The position numbers and the translations under genes are program-made. Source: Stereocaulon alpinum (taxonomy: Eukaryota > Ascomycota > Lecanoromycetes > Lecanorales > Stereocaulaceae). Taken from it: a stretch of DNA of 64,000 bases. Positions 46,220-57,187 of this stretch are shown piece by piece; position 1 is the first letter of the stretch; each line of letters opens with the position of its first letter. The stretch lies in contig JAEUBA010000030.1 of NCBI GenBank assembly GCA_018257865.1, positions 267,674 to 331,673 on the forward strand, written 5' to 3'. A model generated the notes under the pieces. The model did no database searches. It saw only the letters and a program-made list of their open reading frames with translations, and was not told where the DNA came from.

Positions 46220-49200
46220 GTTCTGAGCACCGGACTCCAGAGCTCAAGGTCGTGCTTTTATATCGCTTGCTCTAAGCCTTTTGGCTGAGCTCCCCACCTC
46301 ATGGGTAGTCGGCGGTTTTGGTCTGCAATTTGACAAGTAACATCAAGCGTCAAGGTCATGGACATAGAACGAAGCCCCAAAGCTCGACTTCTTGCAGAGA
46401 CGTCGCTCCCTCTGTGCCCGTTCTCAATGGACTCATCACCGCGTGAGTCGGCGATGTTCGCTAGGCATTCGAAGAGAGGTATCGAGCATTGAATCAGTGG
46501 TAATAGAACGAGACCCCGTCATACGTCTGGACGTGCTTCGTTCGCTTTCCAGAAGGCACCACAGCATCGCTAGCAATGAGTGCAAACAGGGGCAAACAGA
46601 TTATTTCGAAGAGCAGAGAGCGAGTGAAGCAATACTGTGCCATGAAAAGTGTACATTGGGGTGGATAGGGTGGCTGTCACTGCTGACAGGGCGCATTCGT
46701 CTTTGCTCCACAATCAGGCTCGAAGCTTGACCATTGACCAGCTCCGAGCCCGATGGCAAATGTCGCACTTTCTTGCGAAATGAACACGCTCGACTTGGAA
46801 ATGGAATCATGCTGTTCGCACAGACTCTACGCTATGTACACCATGGCTGTTGACCTTGCTGCAGTTTCCCAATGCTATTTCTGGACCTGAATTGCCACTT
46901 CTACAGCATGATGCTCTAAGTCCATGGCAGAAGATTGCTGAGGCCTCATCCATTAGCCTGTGTATGTAAAATATCATAGTCAATAGTCGACGATATAAAA
47001 AGAATTGGCCTAGCCGAGGCCCAGATGACCCGGATCTACAGTCGCTCTGCCGGACTATCTACCTTACAGCGACCTCATGGTCCTGAATATAGCAACGGTA
47101 TGGACGAAAGATCTTCAGTCGGTGTTCCGGAACATCTGCCTTACTTTCGGCCAACTCCACGCTCTCTGTATGGCTGATATTAAAAGAAATATCAAAGTGG
47201 CAAAAAGAGATCTGCGTGCGCTTCATCCCGCACGTTCAATGATCGACAACTCTAATGCAAGGTAAGCTCATACGATTGGCGGAAATAGCGTTTGACAGGG
47301 CTTCTAACAGCTCCACATCCAAGCCATGCGAGCCCTGTTTCTGCAAGATACAGATCTACCTTATGCCCTCGGGAGCTTCTGTCCGTTTGGGGCTGTGCAA
47401 GGCATGGGTGTGGGGCTGGTAGGCCTGATTCGGTACACGTATTATGTATCGTGAAACGGGACGAACTAAAGTCAGTTATACTGGAGTCAGCAACGGACTA
47501 AGCCATAGTTCGATCGAAGATTCAGCTATCATGAGTGAGTATCACGGAGTATAATTTCATAAGGTAGGGAGCAGCCGTTAGACAGCGGTTCAATCGCCCC
47601 GATGGAGCAGTGCCTGCGCCGTATTGACATGGCACAAGCAATCAGCGCGTGCGACGGTTCTTACGATGACGACACTCGTATCAGTCCTGAAGAAAAGCAA
47701 AGCAGTGAGTGGCCCGTTGGGAACATGGCGTAAAGACAGCGTTGTGGAATGTCTCAGAATCAGGCGCACTATGACATCGTCTCGTCCACACCTTCCGCAT
47801 GGTCTAGCTGTTTTAGTCGAGTGAGGCTTACCTATCGGGAGCACAACCGAGCGCCACGCGCTGCAGACGGTCCCTGATCACCCCGAAGGCTGCGGGAGAT
47901 AAGCAGCGTCATCATGCACATTTCGAAGCTTCACAGACGCCATTGCCGTAGTGACGCCTCTACCGAACAGAGGTCCATGGCCATAGAAAGCATGCCTTAT
48001 CAATTCCGGGGATGCGTACCACGACTGTAACGCCACTGTACACCCTGTTCCACACTACAATACACGTGCTGGAACTGCCACAGCCAGCAGGACAATATAC
48101 CCGCAGGATACCGGAACTTTGGTACTTGGAAGCCAAGTCGCGATACTCCGGTCCCAGGTAGTTGTTTATAGATTCTACCATTCCCATGCTGCTCCTCGTA
48201 GTAGATCAAGCCAGCAAGTAATACGAATGCGCTCAATTCGGTACCTTTATCCTTGGTTACTTGCTGGGCGTTGACACATACCGACCGGTACTTGCCATGA
48301 ACCATTCCGTGGAATTATAATGAAGTTGCGATTGTAGTCTCGTAGGTGCTCGGCCTACACGTTTAGCGCCAATCGATACAGCACAGGGATGAAGATGTTC
48401 GACTTTGGGCACAGGGATGCTCTGCCTCAGCGAGTCGACGAAGCAAAGAAGGCATTCGAAGTGTTCGATGCCTTCGATGGGCATAGCCTTGCAACCTAAT
48501 GGGAACTGGGGAATCTCATTCGTTGATGGGGCCGTCCAGAGACTTCCCCACAACACCATAATCCCTGTGTCCCCTCATTTGCCCAGGCATCTTCCAGCAT
48601 CCCTGAACCATGTTCCACGTCAAAGCTTACTAACCTAATCTAGCACTAGCAGACGGCAGATAAAGCCAAATTGCGTTTGTGGCTTACTGGAGGATTATTG
48701 CAGGCGGATAAGCCATACCAATTCAAGCCTAAGCCGTCCACGGTCGTAGCGATACCAGACCTATACTCTGTCGGTAAATTGACGTAGTTAGCCAGAAGAA
48801 TACTAGATGGCAGCCCCCCATACCTCAGCGTTTAGCGTCAGGGTTCATTGGGCGCAACGCCATTTACAAGGGTATTGATTTGTCCCTGTCACTCCTGCCT
48901 TCTTTCATCTCCCGGTAAATGTCACCGAACCACGCTTGTAAAATACTTATCTTAACATACCTCCCCTTCCCACAGACCTCGTGTTGATCATTCTTAAACA
49001 TAGACATCCCCCGCAGATCACTTAACTCTTTTATCTCTACTCCGCTACATCAAGTATATTGATGTAGACACATACCAAGCAATCTATACATCTAGAACAC
49101 ATCACACTTGCGCTCTTCGAACTTCATAAGTCGAGCTCCTCACCCCATCGATCTCCTTACAGAACCATATCCCCACAAGACCAACAAGACCGACGAATTG

Positions 49201-49228
49201 TTGACACGCAGATCACCCGCCATTCAAG
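46220..49228. other. 3-kb interval without recognised genes
   Basis: Two ATG-started minus-strand frames, 48257-48559 (100 codons) and 47960-48187 (75 codons, with YCPAGCGSSSTC), could be pieces of one unrecognised gene, but I found no splice pair joining them. The right end (48900-49228) is a pyrimidine- and A-rich leader leading into the FlbC-like gene. No RNA gene or transposon identified. Confidence 0.35.
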
Positions 49229-50353
49229 ATGACTATGACAATGGATCAGCGCAACAATCATCTTGGTTCGTCAATGGGCTTCGACCATATGTCTTACACC
49301 AATGGCCCACAATTTAGCAACCCATGGTCCTCGAGCTCATCAGGACATGGTGCTCAGCTTTTTCCAACCTCCATGGGCGCCAACACAACCAGCTATGGTC
49401 AGCTCAAACAAGAGCACAATCGCGCCAGCACAGCCTCGATGCCATATTCTTCGATCCCAGCGAGCGCACCATCAATGAGTGCAACCACCAATTACAGCTA
49501 TGACCAGAATCAATTGCTTGGCATGTCACAAGATCTTCTCGCACACCGACCGACATATGAGCAAGGTTATTCAGCTGCGCCATCTTCAGTGAGCTCATAT
49601 GCTCCCACGTCAGCACCATACGTCAATGCCTATGGCAGCGTCACACAATCTCAGCCTCAAGACGAGAGGAGATTGTCCCACTCGTGAGCAATCTCCGATC
49701 TAAAAACAACCTTTTCGGCATAAGCTAACCTCGATCGCAGAAGCTCTGTGTCTGCTTCATCTCAATCACAACCCACCTTTACCGATGCGCTCGACGCAAG
49801 TCGAAGTATAGTCGCGCTCAGCCAGGACCTGACCACACCAAGAAACATCTATGGAAACGCGGGCAATCGAAGATCCGCTGACGGCTACGGATTCCCTTCC
49901 ACCCACTCAGCACACTCTTCCATCTCAGACGCCAGCTATGGTCCATCTTCATACTACAGTGGCTCCGTCACATCGTCTGCATCCTCCGACTATGGCTCGC
50001 AATCTGACATGGAGTCCGTCAGTTCGCGCACATTACCACGGCCAAACAATCTTATGGGTAACTCGACGTTGCCAGCGCCTCAATCGATGATGGGCCAATT
50101 CAACTCCAAAGTTTCGTTGAGCACACAGAAGAAGCATAAGTGCAAGATTTGTGACAAGCGCTTCACTCGCCCGAGTTCGCTACAGACGCACATGTATAGC
50201 CATACGGGCGAGAAGCCTTATGCTTGTGAAGCTGAGGGGTGTGGACGCCACTTCTCTGTTGTCTCCAACTTGCGCCGCCATCGCAAGGTCCACAAGGGCG
50301 ACAGAGCCTCAGACCATGAATCACCAGAAAGCTCATGGACATCCGAGAAGTGA
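49229..50353 (+). CDS. flbC: C2H2 zinc-finger regulator, FlbC-like
   Basis: Two exons (49229-49683 and 49741-50353; 57-nt intron) give 355 residues, close to the size I recall for Aspergillus FlbC. The long N-terminal part is Ser/Tyr/Gln/Pro-rich (NYSYDQNQLLGMSQDLLAHR, SYAPTSAPYVNAYGS), with SIVALSQDLTTPRNIYG in the middle. Two adjacent C2H2 fingers close the protein: CKICDKRFTRPSSLQTHMYSH and then CEAEGCGRHFSVVSNLRRHR, each with the full Cys2His2 set. FlbC acts upstream of brlA to trigger asexual sporulation in Aspergillus. The exact role in this organism is inference. The 5' flank is long and gene-free, fitting a developmentally regulated gene. Confidence 0.75.
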
Positions 50354-52906
50354 ACTGGATCATTGACATGTCTCTGGGCTAGTCCCGAGAACGCATAGAA
50401 GTCATTCGGATCGATCTTGACCACTCAACCAAGACCGCCACGACCAGCACCACGCTTCAGCAAAGATTGCTGATGCTTCATCCCGCCAGGGACCTTTTTG
50501 GGCAGGCACACACATTTGGAAGCATCCTGTACAATTTTATAGAGGACATTTCACTGTCGCTACATACCCATCTAGGGCATTCGAGGTTTACTAGCAAGGC
50601 GTTACGGCGAAGAGCCTACGGCGATTGAACATATAGGAGGAATTTGTACGATTACAAAAGAGCGCTATACCCACATTCGCTATAGCGATGCAATTGCAAT
50701 TGTTACTACATGCAATTATTATGTAGTTAATGTCAACTTTGCCAAATCTTAATCATCAACCACGGATCGTCAATTATATTCGTACGCGCACATGGCAGCA
50801 CGGTTTGCATACCCATAACCATATGACAAACTTACCAAACAGTATACTGACAGTACCCCACCACTGTTTCGATTCGACCCATGGGTCAATTCCCCAGCGC
50901 CCCACAACCGTCAGCATGCCACCACAGCGCCTTCTCTTCACCGACCGCCCTTCCCCTCTCTACCAAACTTTCCATCAATTTCCATTTCGCCCCCATCCCC
51001 TCACCACGATGCCCAACGCACCCCCCTATGACATCACCACCGGGTCCCTGGCGATCCCCATCCCTGCTTAGCGCCCCATTCCCGTGTTTCAGCATCATCA
51101 CACATGTCGTCAGTGGCTTGCTTCTTTTCGGATCGACATGCATCCGCGAGTCAGCAACGCCTGCCGAGCCTTAGCGGGGCTTTGGTACCCTCTGGCGGGG
51201 CGTTAGTGTCTTGGGACCAATAGGGGACGGATAAGGGGAGGATGCGGTGGGAAGGGGTGTAATGTGACCTTCTGCTTGCGGTTTGGTGGCGCTTTTGCGC
51301 CTTATGCATTTGATGGGGCGGTGGCGCGAAGGACGGGAATTGCCTGGTTAGCTTTTTCTACCTTATGCTGGCGAGTCATGGGTTGCGATGTCAGCGCTTT
51401 TGCGCGACGGTGTTGGTGCGTTGTGGGTTTTGCTTGGCGGGAGGTGATTGGGTTGATGGGTGGATTGCTTTGTTCCTTTTTGGGTGTTTGGCTGCTGCGG
51501 GTAAGCTGGGCACGGACGACGCCCTTCTTGCGACGTTCGACGGTGGAAGTTTGGGAATCTGAATGAGGTAAGATGGTGGGATGGGTGGGGCTTGCCAAGG
51601 GGGGGATGGGCTTGATATGGAATGATCGGTGGGTGGGACCGGGGTTTATGCAGGCGGAGGGCGCAGTGATTTGCTCGTTTGGGTGTGGATGGATTAGTGG
51701 GACGGTAAGTGTATGCAGGTAAGATAGGATGATTGGATGTCTTACTTGCATTAAATGTCATATCGGGAGAAGAAGTTGAAGTTTTTGGTAAGAGCTAGAG
51801 CTGAATGATTAGGCATTACGAACGCGAACCAACGAGGCCTGCAGGAATGCTTAATAGATGCGAACATTAGACAGAAAGCATTATCTCCTGATGGAGGTCG
51901 AGGTTCATGCAGCCTCGCTAGATTCGTTTTCATTGCCTTTTGTTGCCGCCCTCGCCGTGGCTGAGAAGACGGGATGTATGGCAGAGCTACAGAGGCCCGA
52001 GCCGCTACGAAATCCAACAAGCAAAGTCATGATAACCTCAACGAAGACTAGGCGGTAGCAAGCCGAGGTACTCAATTGATGGTTGAGCTCCGGATTGGCT
52101 ACATGTCAGATACTACGGACAACGTGGGCGGATAAAGGAGCGGGATATGCTTCATCTTTCAGGTAAAAGATATGGAACCAAAGGCAATAGAAGTGACGAG
52201 GCTTACAGATGGAGGTACCGAGGTACGTTCACGTCTCTCTTGTTGCTGGTTGGCTAGCTATGATGATCTTGAATCCATGAGTGTGGTGTGGTGCAGCTTG
52301 TGCTATCAGCACGTGCATACTGCCAGCTCTAAAGGGGAAAACGAAGCACGGAACGCGAAGCGTTCGAGCTTGATGCTCCTTAGTATCTGAAAAAGATCGA
52401 AAAAAGCTCATGCAACCGACCTCCAGAAGCGAGACTCTGCTAGCGGACGAACAAAGCACGCAATCGTGATGCAGACTAATATTCGGCAGGCGTCGGAGCA
52501 TGCTCACCAGCTGGTGCTGACAGAATCATCCAGCGTGGGGTTGAAATTTCGGTACTGTCATGCGATCACGATGGGCGTTGTGGGAGAGCAAGCCCCACGT
52601 ATAATCAAGAATGCTTCATGAATATTGGACGAATTCCTCGCCTGCACCAGAGGGCTTGGCAGTAGAGAAGACGCATCTGTGGTACGACGTGGATGGGTCC
52701 GACGAGACCCTGATAGTGCTTGCGTCTCTTGAACGGCAAATATTGGATTGAGTACTGCATAGCTGGCGATGCTGTCAGTAAATCCAGTAACCCCACTATA
52801 CTCGCCACATGCTCTCCACTGCATGGCGCCACAGTGCTATTCACCAGCAGTCGTAAGAAAGTTAGGGCAATGAGGACTGAATTCGCTTTATGCCCTTATG
52901 CGTGGG
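50354..52906. other. Non-coding 2.5 kb with strong strand skew
   Basis: The plus strand is C-rich at about 50870-51070 and switches to G/T-rich from about 51170 to 51760, where long frames are open on the minus strand only because stops need A. No homology in any frame. AATTGCAATTG near 50690 is a small palindrome. From 51.8 kb on the sequence looks ordinary, with no gene recognised. Confidence 0.4.
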
Positions 52907-53506
52907 CTAGGGAGTGGAGGACATTAGGTATTGCTCACAGTGCGCCAACAAGGTGTGCAACTTATTGTGAAGTATTACTGCTTTCGATATTGAGCTTGAG
53001 GGCAGTCTATGGAGAGGAAATCCGAGGCCACATGCTACTCCCAACATCTCATCGAGAGATAACCAGCCAAACGTCCCAAGCCATTGGGTGAGACACTTAC
53101 CACTATGGGATAGTAAGTGCAGAAGCCAATTATTCCCGAAGACAACACCCTCGGGTGCAGGAGCAAGCTTCTTGGTGGACTCGCAGTGGAGCCTACCCAC
53201 GACTGAGTATCCCTCGTCGACGGCAAAGGTCTCTTTCGCGTCGCTGGCACTAGGCTGTTGATTTTTGCTTGGGAGAACTCCGGACGATGGCACGCCTAAG
53301 ACATAGAGTCTTCTGAATTTCTGCAAACCCCAACAAGTTTTGTCTCTCAGTTGATCTCCCAATATTGCGATATGCGCTCTATTGTACTTAGTGCAGATTC
53401 TCCGGGGGTGGTTCAAGAATCTAGCTTTAGCCGGAGGCCCTCTCAGATGTCTACTTTTACACAACAACATGTCCTGATGAAAGAAAGAGATGTTCAAATG
53501 ACTCAT
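52907..53506 (-). CDS. Hypothetical protein, unassigned
   Basis: An open frame of 199 codons from the ATG at 53506 to a TGA, with even amino-acid composition (MSHLNISFFHQDMLLCKSRH at the start; SVVGRLHCESTKKLAPAPEG and GNNWLLHLL in the middle). A GTAAGT donor near 53100 could end an exon after SHSG, in which case the true C-terminus differs. No motif, signal peptide or membrane helix is recognised. It stands alone in a gene-poor arm, so it may be a chance frame or a relic. Confidence 0.25.
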   Translation of the reverse strand: MSHLNISFFHQDMLLCKSRHLRGPPAKARFLNHPRRICTKYNRAHIAILGDQLRDKTCWGLQKFRRLYVLGVPSSGVLPSKNQQPSASDAKETFAVDEGYSVVGRLHCESTKKLAPAPEGVVFGNNWLLHLLSHSGKCLTQWLGTFGWLSLDEMLGVACGLGFPLHRLPSSSISKAVILHNKLHTLLAHCEQYLMSSTP

Positions 53507-54724
53507 TGTTCTAGCTGACCATGAACAGAGATATATAGGCAAGGGTTTTCAAGCCCGAGTCCTTCATTGCAAAAAAAGTGCTAGAAAGTACTATTTCCGG
53601 TCTGCTTTCTGGAACTAGTCCGAGATATCGGCCAGAGTAGCGTGCTTTGTGTTGGGTTGTCATTTGTACAATGACTTTCAAGGATGTCTTCCAATTCAAA
53701 TTACCCCCTTGTGTCTCATCAGATGTTGTTATGTATGGACGAGTGGGGATCTAAGGCCACCAGCAGTCTGCCCCGCCATTTACTCAAACACGGCAAATCA
53801 CTGGGGCCACAAAAGCCAATTGCCCAATCACGACGAATTACGAGCTGAATCTTTACCTGATCCAGCGAGGTTCGGCCGAACTCCGGTCTATGATCACATT
53901 TTATTTCAGATCACAAGAAGCTTATGCAAAGCTTCGCTGTTTCATATGCCAAGCTATTTCTTTCGAGATTGAGGCTAAGCACGCTTGCTCTACCAATGTG
54001 TGCGCTCTTTACGAGATGAGAATGGAATACCCATGGATGTCGCCCCCTGAGATGCGGGACTGTTACAACAACAGGATACTTTGGTGCACTATCGTACTGC
54101 TATGACAACTCTTTGCAAGGACATCCCCGTGCAGCGCGGGCACAGTACCTGAGCTTCTGGTTGGAAGATCGAAGCTGCCACCGTTCCATGGCATGGCCAC
54201 AGGGGTCGTTCTAAGGGACAAGCTTACTCCAACCGTGTCCGGTATGAAACCTTCAGGCCATTCCCGATGCTATGCACATTGTGGAGATTTTCATCAAGCA
54301 AGATGGTATCTAACAACTCGCATGAGATCATCTAATCTCTTAGCCCTTTGTGCGGGCTATCTCGAGTGCTCGCAAAGCACAATCCCTGGCGGGGGATTTC
54401 CCACATTGTCACACACCCCAATGGGCCTTACCAACAGATCCTCATCTCGCACAATACTACACAGCGTTTGAGCCATACTTAGCAAAGGCAACGCCAGTGA
54501 GGCATCACGACGAGCTACCTGCGGCGTGGCTAGGATGTCATGGAGAGAATCCGAGCTCGAGTGGTGAAGAATGCATAAAAGAGACTTGGAGACTGCACAT
54601 GGAAGTAGATACCAACGTCAACAACGACTATCACCATACCTTAGACAAAGCATTCAATCATCCTCACTACCAATCTCCAAACCACCCAAGCCATCAACCC
54701 CCCACCCCCCTCTCTATCGGCACA
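53507..54724. other. Intergenic, nothing recognised
   Basis: About 1.2 kb. Short frames only. The 100 bp before 54725 are C- and A-rich like a leader (ACCCCCCACCCCCCTCTC), consistent with a promoter of the secreted-protein gene. Confidence 0.4.
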
Positions 54725-55370
54725 ATGCATCAATCTATACCCTTCTCTCTGCTCCTGGCCAGCATGGCAGCTGCCAACCCTCTGAACTTCGCAGTAGGTT
54801 CATGCCCCATACCGATCTACACCTACACCGCCAAAGCCGGCCCCGTCTTCTGAGATCCACCCGTCCTGAGCAAAGACGCGCAAACATGCGGCTCAACATC
54901 AAGCACGACATGCACAATCGGAAGATCGGTCTCCATTTCCAACGGCGTCGCTATTACTGTAGGCGGTTCATTGTCGTTGGATTTGTAAGCTCATATACAA
55001 CCTTGCCCGTATCATGTCTTGGATTATCCGCTGACACAGTATGTCAAGGGCTGAAATCTGCTCCATAGCTTTCAGCCCTTCAGTCGCCTACTCACACACC
55101 TACACCACCGGTACAAGTGATGGCGTCACTTGCCCTTCCGCGAGTCCTTTCTATACATGCGGCATGACATCCACATCCCCCTTCCAGATGATCACGGGCA
55201 CCAGGAAAACGTGCGGTGGGGGCTCCTATCCTGCTTGTAAGGCTTGCAGCACAGTACCTTATGCTGTTAAGGTGCCGGCTCAGGGTGATGATGTGCCGAG
55301 GTGGGATCCGTGTATTTCGAGCAACTCAGCGAATAAGAAGACGCAGTCGGGTTTGGACATGTGCCCTTGA
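54725..55370 (+). pseudogene. Small secreted cysteine-rich protein, one in-frame stop
   Basis: Two exons (54725-54984 and 55040-55370; 55-nt intron with GTAAGC donor and ACACAG acceptor) form a 197-codon frame ending in TGA, interrupted only by TGA at 54851-54853. The first 18 or so residues are a signal peptide (MHQSIPFSLLLASMAAANPL). After the stop the frame still reads as a protein: DPPVLSKDAQTCGSTSSTTC, ISNGVAITVGGSLSLD, then SHTYTTGTSDGVTCP and RKTCGGGSYPACKACST, with paired cysteines suited to disulfides. The preserved frame and splice sites suggest a recent break, stop readthrough or a sequencing error. Intact relatives would be extracellular; function unknown. Confidence 0.6.
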
Positions 55371-57187
55371 GTGGGGAAGGCGATTGAAGTGGAGATGTGG
55401 GAAAAATCTGCTGAATTGGAAACTGGAAAGCCTGTTTGGCTTATGCAATTTTATGATGAGTCGTTATACACATGTGTTTGTTTTATCTTGCATACTGCAG
55501 TTCACCGAGAAGCGCCCAAGGTACATCAGAGATTTCGAGGTATACAGCATTCTTTTCAGACTGATAGAAGCTTCTTGGGGATTTGCCGCTTTCCAGTCTG
55601 CATGTTGAACTGCAACATTGCATAGGCGGCTGCAGTCCCCGTTTTCGTGGGTCTCAATGAACAATACACTCACCCCTAGCTCACTGCGGCCCAAGCTTCT
55701 TCTTTGGGTGTGAATCCACTGACGAAAGCATAAAAGATCGATCTCTGCCTCATCACGACTCCTTTCTAACGAGTCGAAGACCAACTCTGGGCCCTCAGCT
55801 TGAGTCAGGTTTTGGCGCGTGCGACCATCCTGATGAGTCAATCTCCACGGAAGAGGCGTTTCACTCAATCCGTCTTCACTTCGACAGGAGCTGATTTCCC
55901 ACAGTCTAAAACCCGCTGTTGTATGGTGGACCAAACAATCATTTTTGATGCGTCTCAAGGAGAGAAAGCCGCCAACTCCACAGCTGCGTGGACTTCATAG
56001 GGAATAGCCTCTGCTGGGGCCCACCCCGTCAGACGTGTCGTATGCAGGTCTTGCGCAAGAGATCGGGTCCTTCCAGCCACACCATGACCACGAGGGGAAT
56101 CATGGCGTCAAACAAGATCTTCTTGCGCTGCATTTGACCAGGAAAGCGCCATTGTTGGGTCTTGGGTTGGGGATTTCGGAGTGAAAGTGCCATCGCGATT
56201 GCTAGTCATAACGCTGCATGAGATCAATCCCAAGTCCAGAATTCTGGCATTTTGCTTGTTGAGAGGCCTGCGTTGCGGATTTCATATCAGAAGGCTGTAT
56301 GTTAGATATTACAGTGTTGGCTACGTCTGGGGCCAGCTTCCATATAAAGCCCGGTCGGTGGGGATAAAGTTAGTCAAAAGGACTGAGTTAGTTTTTTTTT
56401 TGATAATGGAAACGAACATCTGCTAGTACTTCCAGATGATGTTTGTGTCTAATAGTGTTTTTAATGATCTTTGACACTGATTCGAAGCTTGGGACAATGT
56501 AGACAAGGTACCAGATACGGCGAGATACAAGCCCGCTCTGCAAGGGTGGCTTCGGAAGTTGCAAGAGATCCCACAGACGACCTACGAATTGGCATAATAG
56601 GCAATCAGATTCTTTCTCGAGTATGTAGTCCAGCCTACCGACAGGGTGACTGTATCCAAATCGCTTGTGATGATGCTCCAAGTGTGTTGAGAAAATTAGA
56701 AAATATTTTCCAAGGGACGCGTCAACAGCGAGGATAGAGCTCCACAGAAGAATTAAAATTAGTCTAGAACTAATGTTTCTCTTACAATGATGTCTTCGTT
56801 CTCGAGCGGTATCTTCCACCAGTGCAGGATCATTGTCGTTGGGAGACGTTTTATCTTCGTTCGTGTCAGTATGGAAGACGAGCGAGTCTTCGTGTTTTGT
56901 GAGTAGGCTAGCTTTTAGGAAGACAAGCCTACTGGTAGTATACTCGAGTTCTAAATGCGTAAGCAGGGTTCCTGGGCTGGGAGCAACAGAGAGACGTCAA
57001 CTTGCGCCAGGGTGCGCCCGATGAGGTCTTCGGGCTTCTTTACGGGACGGCTAGGTTGTCTTGGCGCTCTTTCGAGCGGTCTCGACCCAAACGTTGGCTA
57101 GCTACAATTGGCGTTGGTGAGGCTGAATGGGTTACTTCGACCGGATCACTCCTGCATTGCGGAAAACATGAATTACACCATACAGAG
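55371..57187. other. Gene-poor 1.8 kb
   Basis: No recognised gene. Longer frames (for example 55464-55958 and 56388-56819, minus) lack family features. A run of ten T at about 56392-56401 was noted. The right end should hold the promoter of the STAND-domain gene. Confidence 0.4.

Noticed and set aside
46230..46320. CCTTTTGGCTGAG text resembling the 5' end of U2 snRNA
   Set aside because: The following U2 branch-recognition sequence is absent.
47585..47605. GGTTCAATCGCC as a tRNA B box
   Set aside because: The last position of the B-box core is wrong and no A box or cloverleaf could be drawn around it.
51302..51761. Two overlapping Thr/Pro/Ser-rich minus-strand frames of 130-150 codons
   Set aside because: Both frames are open at once because the strand lacks the bases needed for stop codons; composition, not coding.
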